64,000 nt of DNA from contig NZ_CP032543.1 in the NCBI RefSeq assembly GCF_003610995.1, positions 4,588,001-4,652,000 of the forward strand, read 5' to 3'. This document shows, one piece after another, positions 17,843-26,272 of this stretch. Below the pieces are notes generated by a model. The model saw only the letters and a list, made by a program, of their open reading frames with translations. It was not told the origin of the DNA and did not search any database. Origin of the DNA: Streptomyces griseus subsp. griseus (GTDB lineage Bacteria; Actinomycetota; Actinomycetes; Streptomycetales; Streptomycetaceae). A program made the position numbers and the translations under genes. How positions within the stretch are numbered: the stretch's first letter is position 1; every line of letters starts with the position of its first letter.

Positions 17843-19089
17843 GCGAGAACAGCGCGGGGGAGCTGGCGGGGGACGTCATGGCGGTGGCCGCCGCGACGGC
17901 GCCCGGCTGGCGCCGGGCGGGCGTGGCCGGGGCCGCGATAGGAGTGCTCGCCGCCGGCGCGGCGGCCGGGGTCGCCGTGGAGCGGCTCACCGTCGGGCGC
18001 GGGATGCGGAAGAAGGCCCGCCTCGCGCTGGACGCGACCGGGCCCTACGGCTCGCTGCGCGGGACGCCGGGCCGGGCCGTCGCCGACGACGGGACCGAGC
18101 TGTACTACGAGGTCGACGAGGTGGAGCCGGCGGCGCCCGCCGACGCGGCCGCGTCCGACGGCAACCGCCGCCGCCGGCTCTTCGGGCGCAAGGCCTCCGC
18201 CCCCGTCACCGTCGTCTTCAGCCATGGCTACTGCCTCGGCCAGGACTCCTGGCACTTCCAGCGCGCCGCCCTGCGCGGCCTCGTCCGCGCCGTCTACTGG
18301 GACCAGCGCAGCCACGGCCGCTCCGAGCGCGGGCGGGCCCAGGCGGACGGGGTGGCCGTCGCCATCGACCAGCTCGGCCGCGACCTGAAGGCCGTCATCG
18401 ACGCGGCTGCCCCCGAAGGGCGCATCGTGCTCGTCGGCCACTCCATGGGCGGCATGACCATGATGGCCCTGGCCGACCAGTACCCGGCCCTCATCCGCGA
18501 CCGGGTCGCCGCCGTGGCGTTCGTCGGCACCTCCAGCGGCAAGCTCGGCGAGGTCAACTTCGGGCTGCCGGTGGCGGGCGTGCGGGCGGTGCGCCGGGTG
18601 CTGCCGGGGGTGCTGCGGGCGCTGGGGACGCAGGCGGAGCTGGTGGAGAAGGGGCGCCGGGCCACGGCCGACCTCTTCGCCGGGCTGATCAAGCGGTACT
18701 CGTTCAGTTCGCGGGACGTGGACCCGGCGGTCGCCCGGTTCGCGGAGCGGCTGATCGAGTCGACCCCGATCGATGTGGTCGCGGAGTTCTACCCGGCCTT
18801 CACCGAGCACGACAAGAGCGGCGCGCTGCCCGCCTTCCGGGATGTGCCCGTGCTGATCCTGGCGGGGGAGAAGGACCTGGTCACCCCCAGCTCGCACAGC
18901 GAGGCCATCGCCGACGTACTGCCGGACGCCGAGCTGACCCTGGTGCCGGACGCCGGGCACCTGGTGATGCTGGAGCACCCGGAGACGGTCACCGGCCGGC
19001 TGGCCGACCTGCTCGTACGCGGCGGGGCGGTCGCTGCCGCTAACGTTGGCGAGCATGGAAGCACCGCACAGCAGCCCGGCCGCCGATAG
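17839..19089 (+). CDS. alpha/beta hydrolase with N-terminal membrane anchor
   Basis: 416 residues. A hydrophobic N-terminal segment (VAGAAIGVLAAGAAAGVAV, about residues 28-46) probably anchors or exports it. The hydrolase fold shows the nucleophile elbow VGHSMGG (about 197-203), the acid in AGEKDLVTPS and the His in DAGHLVMLEHPE. Substrate unknown; esterase/lipase-like. The GTG start overlaps the alr stop (GTGA), and the tsaE start lies within its 3' end, so it belongs to an operon. Confidence 0.9.
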   Translation: MSENSAGELAGDVMAVAAATAPGWRRAGVAGAAIGVLAAGAAAGVAVERLTVGRGMRKKARLALDATGPYGSLRGTPGRAVADDGTELYYEVDEVEPAAPADAAASDGNRRRRLFGRKASAPVTVVFSHGYCLGQDSWHFQRAALRGLVRAVYWDQRSHGRSERGRAQADGVAVAIDQLGRDLKAVIDAAAPEGRIVLVGHSMGGMTMMALADQYPALIRDRVAAVAFVGTSSGKLGEVNFGLPVAGVRAVRRVLPGVLRALGTQAELVEKGRRATADLFAGLIKRYSFSSRDVDPAVARFAERLIESTPIDVVAEFYPAFTEHDKSGALPAFRDVPVLILAGEKDLVTPSSHSEAIADVLPDAELTLVPDAGHLVMLEHPETVTGRLADLLVRGGAVAAANVGEHGSTAQQPGRR

Positions 19090-19600
19090 CCGGGAGACGA
19101 CCGTGGCGGCCCTCCCCGAGGCCGTCACCGTGACGATCACCGTCGAGTCGCCCGAACAGATGCAGGACCTGGGCCGCCGCCTGGCGAGGGTCCTCGCCCC
19201 CGGCGACCTGGTCATGCTCACGGGTGAGCTGGGCGCCGGGAAGACGACGCTGACCCGGGGGCTCGGCGAGGGCCTCGGCGTGCGCGGCGCGGTCACCTCG
19301 CCCACCTTCGTCATCGCCCGCGTCCACCCCTCCCTGGTCGAGGGTCCGGCGCTGGTCCACGTCGACGCGTACCGCCTCGGCGGCGGCCTCGACGAGATGG
19401 AGGACCTGGACCTCGACGTCTCCCTGCCGGAGTCGGTGGTGGTGGTGGAGTGGGGCGACGGCAAGGTCGAGGAGCTCTCCGAGGACCGGCTGCGCGTGCT
19501 CATCGACCGCGCGACCGGCGACACGGACGACGAGCGGCGCGAGGTGACCCTGGTCGGCGTCGGCCCGCGCTGGGCGGGGCTGCGGGAGGACCTGGCGTAG
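19055..19600 (+). CDS. tsaE: tRNA threonylcarbamoyladenosine biosynthesis ATPase
   Basis: 181 residues. The Walker A motif is GELGAGKTT (about residues 56-64), followed by SPTFVIARVHP and the DAYRLGG motif typical of TsaE. It is the ATPase that works with TsaB and TsaD to put t6A on ANN-decoding tRNAs. ATG 19055 lies inside the end of the hydrolase gene. tsaB, rimI and tsaD follow 1.2 kb later. Confidence 0.94.
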   Translation: MEAPHSSPAADSRETTVAALPEAVTVTITVESPEQMQDLGRRLARVLAPGDLVMLTGELGAGKTTLTRGLGEGLGVRGAVTSPTFVIARVHPSLVEGPALVHVDAYRLGGGLDEMEDLDLDVSLPESVVVVEWGDGKVEELSEDRLRVLIDRATGDTDDERREVTLVGVGPRWAGLREDLA

Positions 19601-19694
19601 CGAAGGCGTCACACGGAGGTCGCCTTCCCGACGAGGTGTCGGTAAATTGTTGCGCACGGGACCGTGGTCGTGGTCACATGGGTACGGGACCTGG

Positions 19695-19713
19695 TTAGGT
19701 CTGCCTAACCACG
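19695..19713 (+). promoter_or_regulatory. inverted repeat resembling a DtxR/DmdR iron box
   Basis: GGTTAGG-TCTG-CCTAACC (19693-19710) is a perfect 7-bp inverted repeat. Aligned from 19695, it matches the DtxR-family consensus TTAGGTTAGSCTAACCTAA at 14 of 19 positions by my count. It lies 31 bases before the small gene at 19742. Confidence 0.35.
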
Positions 19714-19741
19714 ACCTCCACCGGAACCTCAGGAGGCATCC

Positions 19742-19927
19742 ATGGTGACGCCCCAGCGCGCGGAGCAGCCGCAGCAGCAGCCGACGCCGTCCGCCCTGTC
19801 GATGAAGGACCTGCTGGCCGCGGGTGCGGCGGCCACGGCGGTCTCCACCCCGCCCAGCGAGCCGGACGCGGCCGAGGGTGACGAGGAGACCGGCGACGGG
19901 AGCGCGGAGCGGCGCCGGGCGGCCTGA
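19742..19927 (+). CDS. small hypothetical protein
   Basis: 61 residues, with a strong AGGAGG ribosome binding site 5 bases before the ATG. It has a Gln/Pro-rich start (PQRAEQPQQQPTP), a helical middle (SMKDLLAAGAAATAVS) and an acidic/basic tail (EGDEETGDGSAERRRAA). No signal peptide. It lies downstream of a palindromic, iron-box-like element. Its stop codon lies inside the first unit of a 36-bp tandem repeat. Function unknown. Confidence 0.7.
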   Translation: MVTPQRAEQPQQQPTPSALSMKDLLAAGAAATAVSTPPSEPDAAEGDEETGDGSAERRRAA

Positions 19928-20100
19928 GTCCCTGGCCTTGCGGGACGTCCCCGGGCGGCCTGAATCCGGGGCCTTGCGGGACGTCTCGGGGTGGCCTGAG
20001 CCCGGGGACCTGCGGGATGTCTCCGAGCGGCCTGAATCCGGGGACCTGCGGGATATCTCCGAGCGGCCTGAATCCGGGTTCCTACGGGACGACGACGACC
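19921..20100 (+). repeat. 36-bp tandem repeat, about 4.5 units
   Basis: Units start at 19921, 19957, 19993, 20029 and 20065 (the last decayed). The unit begins GGCCTGA and continues ATCCGGGGACCTGCGGGAT..CTCCGAGC. The TGA in the first unit is the stop codon of the small upstream gene. The array lies between that gene and the convergent L,D-transpeptidase-like gene, whose last codons reach into the decayed unit. Confidence 0.9.
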
Positions 20101-20648
20101 TTGGCGCCGACCGTCGCGAAGCTCCACATCGCGTTGCCGTCCGCCCGCTTCATCCGTACGCCACCGGTCTTCGACGTCGGGTCCGGGGCCTCCATCGACC
20201 CGTCCTGCGCCGCACTGAAGCCCACCGCGACCTCGCCGACGTTGGCGAAGCGCACCACGTGCTCGATGGGGACACCGTCCGAGCCCTGGACCGTGCCCGA
20301 GCGCGAGGACACCTGGTAGGTGCCGGGCGGCGGGCTCACGGGGCTCGGCATCACCGTGAACGTACGGAGCGCCTTCTCGTCCCCCTCCACCAGCCACACC
20401 CGCCGGTCCTTCAGCGCGTAGACGACGCGGTCACCGGTGCCCGAGTCCGCCGGGACCGCGAGGGGGTCCTTCGTGGGCTTCGGCTTCGCGGTCGGCTGGG
20501 CGGAGGCGGAGGCCGAGGCCTTCGGAGTGGCCGAGGAGGAGGCCACCGAATCGGGTGCGTTCGCCGATGCCTGGTAGGCGAGCACGGCGACCACGACGAC
20601 CGCCGCCGCAGTGAGCCCGGCCACCATTCCCGAGCTTCCCCTTGCCAC
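20082..20648 (-). CDS. L,D-transpeptidase-like protein without catalytic Cys
   Basis: 188 residues. The start is GTG 20648 with GGGGAG 8 bases upstream. It has an N-terminal membrane segment (MVAGLTAAAVVVVAVLAYQA), a Ser/Ala/Pro/Lys-rich wall-spanning linker and a C-terminal domain resembling YkuD (RVVYALKDRRVWLVEGDEKA, PPPGTYQVSSRSG, then GGVRMKRADG and VGAKVVVV). In L,D-transpeptidases the last motif is HGC(I/V)R; here it reads TGGVR, so both the His and the Cys (expected at residue 163) are missing. It may bind peptidoglycan without catalysis. Assignment by motif only. Confidence 0.6.
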   Translation of the reverse strand: MARGSSGMVAGLTAAAVVVVAVLAYQASANAPDSVASSSATPKASASASAQPTAKPKPTKDPLAVPADSGTGDRVVYALKDRRVWLVEGDEKALRTFTVMPSPVSPPPGTYQVSSRSGTVQGSDGVPIEHVVRFANVGEVAVGFSAAQDGSMEAPDPTSKTGGVRMKRADGNAMWSFATVGAKVVVVP

Positions 20649-20750
20649 CGTGAACTCCCCTTTCGGCCACGCCCTGCCACATGTCGTACAAGCGTTTACG
20701 TCGTACCCGCGGATACCCGGTGACGGTAGCAGCAGGGGACGGGCAGGCCG

Positions 20751-20801
20751 GGACGCCGTACGGACGCCGTACCGCCGTCGGCGGAGCCGTAGGCTGTTTG
20801 C
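20751..20801 (+). promoter_or_regulatory. leaderless promoter of tsaB with 11-bp direct repeats
   Basis: TAGGCT (20790-20795) is followed by 6 bases and then the GTG start of tsaB at 20802, so the start point should coincide with the first codon. No Shine-Dalgarno is visible. Two adjacent copies of GGACGCCGTAC (20751-20761 and 20762-20772) occupy the -35 area, which lacks a good TTGACA match; they could be an activator site. Confidence 0.45.
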
Positions 20802-21464
20802 GTGCTCTTGCTCGCCATGGATACCGCCACGCCCGCCGTCACCGTCGCCCTGCACGACGGTGCGTCCGTCATCGCCTCCTCCGGCCAGGTCGACGCCCGC
20901 AGGCACGGTGAACTGCTGCTGCCCGCCGTCGACCGGGTCCTCGCCGAGGCCGGGGTGAAACTCGACGCCGTGACGGGCGTGGTCGTGGGCGTCGGACCCG
21001 GCCCCTACACCGGGCTGCGCGTCGGCCTGGTCACCGCGGCGACCTTCGGCTCCGCCCTCGCCGTCCCCGTACACGGGATCTGCACCCTGGACGGCCTCGC
21101 GTACGCCGCCGGGCAGGACGGTCTGGAAGGGGCCTTCGCCGTGGCGACGGACGCGCGCCGCAAGGAGGTCTACTGGGCGCGGTACGAGAACGCCCGCACC
21201 CGTTCGGGCGAACCCGCCGTCGACCGCCCCGCCGACATCGCCGAGGCGCTCGCCGGGCTCCCCGTGATCGGCCAGGGCGCGGGGCTCTACCCGGACGCCT
21301 TCCCGGACGCGCGCGGCCCCGAGCACGTGGCCGCCGGGGCGCTCGCCGCGCTCGCCGCCGAACGGCTGGCCGCCGGGCAGGAGCTGCTGGAGCCGCAGCC
21401 GCTCTATCTGCGCCGGCCCGACGCGCAGGTCCCGAAGAACTACAAGGTGGTCACCCCGAAGTGA
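20802..21464 (+). CDS. tsaB: tRNA threonylcarbamoyladenosine biosynthesis protein TsaB
   Basis: 220 residues, ASKHA fold, beginning MLLLAMDTATPAVTVALHDG with the RHGELLLPAVDRVL and GVGPGPYTGLRVG motifs of TsaB. It is the non-catalytic partner of TsaD in t6A synthesis. The stop overlaps the rimI start (GTGA). It probably starts the tsaB-rimI-tsaD operon from a leaderless promoter. Confidence 0.95.
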   Translation: MLLLAMDTATPAVTVALHDGASVIASSGQVDARRHGELLLPAVDRVLAEAGVKLDAVTGVVVGVGPGPYTGLRVGLVTAATFGSALAVPVHGICTLDGLAYAAGQDGLEGAFAVATDARRKEVYWARYENARTRSGEPAVDRPADIAEALAGLPVIGQGAGLYPDAFPDARGPEHVAAGALAALAAERLAAGQELLEPQPLYLRRPDAQVPKNYKVVTPK

Positions 21465-21979
21465 GCGCCGTCACCGCCGCAGTGCTGCGCGAGATGCGCT
21501 GGTGGGACATCGCACCGGTGCTGGAGCTGGAGCACGCGCTCTTCCCGGACGACGCCTGGTCGCCCGGCATGTTCTGGTCCGAGCTGGCCCACGCCCGCGG
21601 TCCCGGCGCCACCCGTCACTACGTCGTCGCCGAGGAGCCGGCCACCGGCAGGATCGTCGGGTACGCCGGGCTCGCCGCCCTCGGCGACCTCTCCGACGTC
21701 CAGACCATCGCGGTCAGCCGGGACGCCTGGGGCACCGGCCTCGGCTCCGAACTCCTCACCGACCTGCTGAAGGCCGCGACCGCGTTCGAGTGCGCCACCG
21801 TGCTCCTCGAAGTCCGGGTCGACAACACCCGGGCGCAGAAGCTGTACGAGCGGTTCGGCTTCGAGCCGATCGGCTTCCGGCGCGGCTACTACCAGCCGGG
21901 CAACATCGACGCGCTGGTCATGCGCCTCACCATGCAAGAAGACGTAGCGGAAAACGCACCAGAGACCGGGACTGAATGA
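21461..21979 (+). CDS. rimI: ribosomal protein S18 alanine N-acetyltransferase
   Basis: 172 residues, GNAT fold. It begins with the RimI-like [20 protein letters not shown]. The acetyl-CoA site is the stretch [19 protein letters not shown], and the C-terminal region [20 protein letters not shown] is the RimI signature. It acetylates the N-terminal Ala of ribosomal protein S18; in actinobacteria it sits between tsaB and tsaD as here. It overlaps both neighbours by 4 bases. Confidence 0.94.
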   Translation: MSAVTAAVLREMRWWDIAPVLELEHALFPDDAWSPGMFWSELAHARGPGATRHYVVAEEPATGRIVGYAGLAALGDLSDVQTIAVSRDAWGTGLGSELLTDLLKAATAFECATVLLEVRVDNTRAQKLYERFGFEPIGFRRGYYQPGNIDALVMRLTMQEDVAENAPETGTE

Positions 21980-23091
21980 TGGCTGCCGACGAACCCCTCG
22001 TACTCGGCATCGAGACCTCCTGCGACGAGACCGGCGTCGGCATCGTGCGCGGGACCACCCTGCTCGCGGACGCCGTCGCCTCCAGCGTCGACACCCATGC
22101 CCGCTTCGGCGGCGTCGTCCCGGAGATCGCCTCCCGCGCCCATCTGGAGGCGATGGCCCCCACCATCGAACGCGCCCTGAAGGAGGCCGGGATCAGCGCC
22201 CGCGACCTCGACGGGATCGCGGTCACCTCGGGCCCCGGGCTCGCCGGGGCGCTGCTGGTCGGCGTCTCGGCCGCGAAGGCGTACGCGTACGCCCTGGACA
22301 AGCCGCTCTACGGGGTCAACCACCTCGCCTCGCACATCTGCGTCGACCAGCTGGAGCACGGCCCGCTGCCCGAGCCGACCATGGCGCTCCTGGTCAGCGG
22401 CGGCCACTCCTCCCTCCTGCTGGCCCCCGACATCACCAGCGACGTCCGCCCGCTCGGCGCGACCATCGACGACGCGGCGGGCGAGGCGTTCGACAAGATC
22501 GCCCGCGTGCTGGACCTCGGCTTCCCCGGCGGCCCGGTCATCGACCGCCTCGCGAGGGAGGGCGACCCGAAGGCCATCGCGTTCCCGCGCGGCCTGACCG
22601 GCCCGCGCGACGCCCCGTACGACTTCTCCTTCTCCGGCCTGAAGACCTCGGTCGCCCGCTGGATCGAGGCGAAGCGGGCGGCGGGCGAGGAGGTGCCGGT
22701 GCGGGACGTGGCGGCGTCCTTCCAGGAGGCCGTGGTCGACGTGCTCACCCGGAAGGCGGTGCGGGCCTGCAAGGACGAGGGCGTCGACCACCTGATGATC
22801 GGCGGCGGGGTCGCGGCCAACTCCCGGCTCCGCGCGCTGGCACAGGAGCGGTGCGAGCGGGCGGGCATCCGGCTGCGGGTGCCGCGCCCCGGCCTCTGCA
22901 CGGACAACGGCGCGATGGTCGCGGCGCTCGGCGCGGAGATGGTCGCCCGCAACCGGCGCCCCTCCGACCTGGAGCTGTCGGCGGACTCTTCGCTCCCGGT
23001 GACGGAGCCGCACGTTCCGGGGGCGGACCCCGGCCACACGCATGATCACGACCATGTGCACGAGATCAGCAAGGACAACCTGTACTCATGA
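21976..23091 (+). CDS. tsaD: tRNA threonylcarbamoyltransferase catalytic subunit TsaD
   Basis: 371 residues. [15 protein letters not shown] begins the ASKHA domain, and the metal-binding HxxxH is seen in [22 protein letters not shown] and [12 protein letters not shown] complete the family motifs. It transfers the threonylcarbamoyl group to A37 of tRNA. The C-terminal tail is unusual in being His/Asp-rich ([11 protein letters not shown], about residues 353-363). ATG 21976 overlaps the rimI stop, and the next gene overlaps its own stop (ATGA). Confidence 0.96.
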   Translation: MMAADEPLVLGIETSCDETGVGIVRGTTLLADAVASSVDTHARFGGVVPEIASRAHLEAMAPTIERALKEAGISARDLDGIAVTSGPGLAGALLVGVSAAKAYAYALDKPLYGVNHLASHICVDQLEHGPLPEPTMALLVSGGHSSLLLAPDITSDVRPLGATIDDAAGEAFDKIARVLDLGFPGGPVIDRLAREGDPKAIAFPRGLTGPRDAPYDFSFSGLKTSVARWIEAKRAAGEEVPVRDVAASFQEAVVDVLTRKAVRACKDEGVDHLMIGGGVAANSRLRALAQERCERAGIRLRVPRPGLCTDNGAMVAALGAEMVARNRRPSDLELSADSSLPVTEPHVPGADPGHTHDHDHVHEISKDNLYS

Positions 23092-23357
23092 GCGGCGCGA
23101 CCATCGTCCTGATGTGGGAGGCCCGCGCCGTGGAGGGCCGGGGCGGCGAACTCCTGGAGTGGGCCCGCGCCCGGGCCGCCGAGCTGTCGCGCGAGCCCGC
23201 CCGCCGCGAACTGCTGCGCGCCCCGCAGGACCGGGTGCTGGTCATGACGTGGTGGGAGCAGGCGTCGTACGCCGACGACCTCCCCGAACTCCCCGAGCCC
23301 GACGCCGCCCTGATCACCCGGCCGGTGCACCGGTGGCGGTTCGAAGCGGTGGGGTGA
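23088..23357 (+). CDS. small hypothetical protein coupled to tsaD
   Basis: 89 residues starting in the ATGA overlap with the tsaD stop. The sequence [40 protein letters not shown] suggests a small ferredoxin-like alpha/beta fold of the dimeric ABM (antibiotic monooxygenase) kind, though this is only an impression. The Trp pair TWWEQ is notable. It ends the tsaB-rimI-tsaD operon. Function unknown. Confidence 0.75.
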   Translation: MSGATIVLMWEARAVEGRGGELLEWARARAAELSREPARRELLRAPQDRVLVMTWWEQASYADDLPELPEPDAALITRPVHRWRFEAVG

Positions 23358-23385
23358 GGGGCGCCTCAGGCTCCGTGGTGCAGAG

Positions 23386-24090
23386 TCAACCCCGTGTGCC
23401 CCGGCTGATCAGGCCCTCCACGATCGCGTCCAGCTCGGCGGCGGTCTCGTAGTCGGCGGCGTACTCCCGCCAGTGCTCCTTCACCTCGGTGAGCCGGGGC
23501 AGCTCCGCCGTGTCCTTCTCCGTGATCATCTCGGGGAAGAACTCCCGCCGGGAGGGCTGCTCCGCGCGGCGGGCCGCCGCCCTGCGGAAGACCAGGTCGC
23601 CGTAGACGTAACTCCAGATCGTCCGGTACGCGCGCACCGAGCGGGCGGGGGAGAGGCCGCATGCCAGGGCGCAGTCGATGATCTCCTCCACCATCCACAG
23701 CGCGTTGCGGTCGGTCAGCTCGCCGAGCGCCAGGATGTCCAGGACCCAGGGGATGCGGCCGATGATGTCGTGCATGTGCACGGCCACCGCCACCATCCGC
23801 TCGCGCGGGTCCTCCGGCAGCTCCGGGCGCGGGAAGGCGGCCGCGGTGCCGGAGAGGGTGAGCATCAGCAGCTCGTCCTTGTCCTGCACGTAGTGGTAGA
23901 GCGCCATCGGCGTGGAGCCCAGCTCCTTCGCCACCCGCCGCATGGACAGGGCCGCCACGCCCTCCTCCTCGACGATGCGGCGCGCGGTGGCGACCATCAC
24001 GTCCGGGTCCAGCCTGCGGGGGCGGCCCACGGGTTTCTTCTTCTGCTCGGGCTTCCGGGTCTGCTTCTCGGTCTTCTCGCTGCCTGGCAC
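23386..24090 (-). CDS. TetR-family repressor
   Basis: 234 residues. A Lys/Glu-rich N-terminal tail precedes the TetR HTH (DVMVATARRIVEEEGVAALS, then MRRVAKELGSTPMALYHYVQ). The C-terminal ligand domain contains MHDIIGRIPWVLDILALGEL. The start is taken as GTG 24090, with GGGGAG about 9 bases upstream. It is divergent from an MFS exporter, the standard arrangement for drug-responsive repression. A palindrome between the two genes is the probable operator. Confidence 0.88.
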   Translation of the reverse strand: MPGSEKTEKQTRKPEQKKKPVGRPRRLDPDVMVATARRIVEEEGVAALSMRRVAKELGSTPMALYHYVQDKDELLMLTLSGTAAAFPRPELPEDPRERMVAVAVHMHDIIGRIPWVLDILALGELTDRNALWMVEEIIDCALACGLSPARSVRAYRTIWSYVYGDLVFRRAAARRAEQPSRREFFPEMITEKDTAELPRLTEVKEHWREYAADYETAAELDAIVEGLISRGTRG

Positions 24091-24137
24091 CTGGGCATTC
24101 TCCCCTTTCGGGTTCTCCTCCGTAGCGGCGGGTTTAG

Positions 24138-24157
24138 TTTCTATACGTGTATGGTAA
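24138..24157. promoter_or_regulatory. probable TetR operator
   Basis: TTTCTATAC-GT-GTATGGTAA is an imperfect palindrome (7 of 9 bases paired) in the only AT-rich part of the TetR/MFS intergenic region. It would cover both divergent promoters. Confidence 0.6.
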
Positions 24158-24204
24158 TTCTCTGGCCGGGGATCGGTGAGGGTCGGCGAAGGGGAGGGCG
24201 CGTC

Positions 24205-25707
24205 ATGGACGGCACGGTGGCGAGCGGGTCGGGGGCGGACGGGGCGGCACGGCACGGGCGGTGGCTGCTGGTGGTGGCGCTCACCGTGCAGTTCCTGGTG
24301 TCGCTGGACATGTCCGTGGTGAACGTGGCCCTGCCGGACATCCGCAGCGACCTCGGCTTCGGCCGGGACGGGCTGCTCTGGGTCGTCAATGCGTACGCCC
24401 TCGCCTTCGGCGGACTCCTCATGCTCGGCGGCCGGCTCGCCGACCTGGCGGGGCCCCGCCGCGTCCTCACGGCGGGCCTGGTCCTCTTCGGGCTCGCCAG
24501 CCTGGCCGGGGGCCTCGCCTGGTCGCCCGGGTCGCTGGTGGCGGCACGGGCCGTCCAGGGCGTCGGCGCCGCGGCCCTGGCTCCGGTGGCGTTCGCCCTG
24601 ATCACCCTCGCCTTCCCGGCCGGGCCCGCCCGCTCCCGGGCGCTCGGGCTCTGGGGCATGGCGGGCGCGGCGGGCGGCGCGGTCGGGGTGCTGGCGGGCG
24701 GTGTGCTCACCGATGTGGCGGGGTGGCGGGCCGTGATGCTCGTCAACGTGCCGATTGTCGCCTTCGCCCTGGTCGCCGCCGCGCGCACCGGACCGGTCGG
24801 CGGGCAGCGGCGGACCGGCGCCCGGCTGGACCTCGCCGGGGCGCTCCTGGCCACGGCCGGGACGACGCTGCTGGTCCTCGGCCTCGTCCGGGCCTCGGAC
24901 GACGGCTGGGGCTCGGCCGTCACGCTCTCCACGCTCGGTGCGGCGGCGCTCCTGCTGGCCGCCTTCGTCGCCGTCGAACTCCGTACGGCGTCGCCCCTGC
25001 TCCGCCCCGGACTGCTGCGGGGGCGGCCGGTGCTCACCGCCAACCTGTTCTGCCTGCTGCTGGCGTCGGCCCAGTTCGGCGCGTTCTACTTCGTCTCGCT
25101 CTACATGCAGCTGGTCCTCGGCTACGGGCCGACCGCCGCCGGGTTCGCGTTCCTGCCGTTCTGCGTGGGCGTCGTCGCGGGCTCCATCCTGGCCACCCGC
25201 GCGGTCGCGGTGCTCGGCATCCGGCGGCTGATGGGCGTGGGCGCTGTGCTGGCGGCGCTCGGGATGGGGTGGTTCGCGGCCACCGCCACGGTCGACGGCT
25301 CCTTCCTCACCTCGATCCTGGGCCCGTCGCTCCTCTGCTCGCTCGGCATCGGCCTCTGCTTCGTGCCGCTCGGTACGGCCGCCACCACCGACGTGGTGCC
25401 CGGCGAGACCGGTATGGCGTCCGGGCTGCTCAACAGCTCCCGTCAGGTGGGCGGTTCGCTCGGCCTCGCGGTGCTGGTCACGGTCGCCGCCCAGGCCACG
25501 GGCGGCGGCACCGGGGTCACGGACCTCTCCGCCGGGTACGCGGCCGCGTTCTGGGTCGCGGCCGGGCTCCTGGCGGCCGCCGCGCTGGCGGCGTACGTCC
25601 TGCTGCCGGGGGAGCGGAGGGCCGCCCGTGGCCCGGTGGCGGCCGAGCCGGTCGCGACGGAGCATGAAGTCGCGGCGGAGCACGAAGGGGACGCGGCCGG
25701 CCGATGA
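24205..25707 (+). CDS. MFS drug exporter, DHA2/EmrB-QacA type
   Basis: 500 residues, Ala/Leu/Gly-rich, with about 14 predicted membrane segments. The DHA2 motifs LDMSVVNVALPDIRSDLG (TM1) and the motif A-like LMLGGRLADLAGPRRVL are present, and motif C-like GAAGGAVGVLAGGVL follows. It probably exports small toxic molecules using the proton gradient. The ATG at 24205 follows GGGGAGGG. It is controlled, by inference, by the divergent TetR gene. The C-terminal 25 residues are acidic and hydrophilic. Confidence 0.92.
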   Translation: MDGTVASGSGADGAARHGRWLLVVALTVQFLVSLDMSVVNVALPDIRSDLGFGRDGLLWVVNAYALAFGGLLMLGGRLADLAGPRRVLTAGLVLFGLASLAGGLAWSPGSLVAARAVQGVGAAALAPVAFALITLAFPAGPARSRALGLWGMAGAAGGAVGVLAGGVLTDVAGWRAVMLVNVPIVAFALVAAARTGPVGGQRRTGARLDLAGALLATAGTTLLVLGLVRASDDGWGSAVTLSTLGAAALLLAAFVAVELRTASPLLRPGLLRGRPVLTANLFCLLLASAQFGAFYFVSLYMQLVLGYGPTAAGFAFLPFCVGVVAGSILATRAVAVLGIRRLMGVGAVLAALGMGWFAATATVDGSFLTSILGPSLLCSLGIGLCFVPLGTAATTDVVPGETGMASGLLNSSRQVGGSLGLAVLVTVAAQATGGGTGVTDLSAGYAAAFWVAAGLLAAAALAAYVLLPGERRAARGPVAAEPVATEHEVAAEHEGDAAGR

Positions 25708-25807
25708 GTGAGGGCGCCGCCGGCCGATGAGTCCGGGCGCCCGGGCCGGTCTACCTTCCACTAGGCCCGCCCCGACCACGGGGCGGCCGGAAGAGGAGAC
25801 GACCATC

Positions 25808-26272
25808 ATGCAGAAGATCACCCCCTGCCTCTGGTACGACGGCCAGGCGAAGGAGGCGGCCGAGCACTATGTCGCGGTCTTCGGCGGCGACTCCCGCATC
25901 CTGGACATCAGCTACTACGGCGAAGCCGGTCCCGGGACCACGGGCGACGTCCTCACCGTGAGCTTCCGGCTCGCGGGACAGGAGTACATGGGCCTCAACG
26001 GCGGCCCCCAGTTCCCCTTCACCGAGGCGATCTCGCTCTCCGTGGACTGCGCCGACCAGGCCGAGGTGGACCGGCTCTGGGCCGCGCTCTCCGAGGGCGG
26101 CGAGGAGGGGCAGTGCGGCTGGCTCAAGGACCGGTACGGCGTCTCCTGGCAGATCGTCCCGAACGAGCTGCCGGGGCTGCTGGCCGACCCGGACCCGGTG
26201 AAGGCGGAGCGGACGATGAAGGCGATGCTCGGCATGGGCAAGCTGGACATCCAGGCGTTGCGGGACGCCTGA
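25808..26272 (+). CDS. VOC-superfamily (PhnB-like) protein
   Basis: 154 residues beginning MQKITPCLWYDGQAKEAAEH, the typical start of the PhnB / 3-demethylubiquinone-9 methyltransferase-like group. YMGLNGGPQFPFTEAISLSV and CGWLKDRYGVSWQIVPNEL are the family motifs. These proteins have a glyoxalase fold; the function of the group is unsettled. The ATG follows GAGGAG. It stands alone, downstream of the exporter. Confidence 0.9.
   Translation: MQKITPCLWYDGQAKEAAEHYVAVFGGDSRILDISYYGEAGPGTTGDVLTVSFRLAGQEYMGLNGGPQFPFTEAISLSVDCADQAEVDRLWAALSEGGEEGQCGWLKDRYGVSWQIVPNELPGLLADPDPVKAERTMKAMLGMGKLDIQALRDA

Noticed and set aside
23386..25821. An 811-codon open frame on the minus strand covering the TetR gene and the whole MFS gene
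   Set aside because: Only the first 705 bases (TetR) show protein family motifs; the rest is Arg/Gly/Ala-rich antisense of the MFS gene, as high-GC DNA commonly gives.
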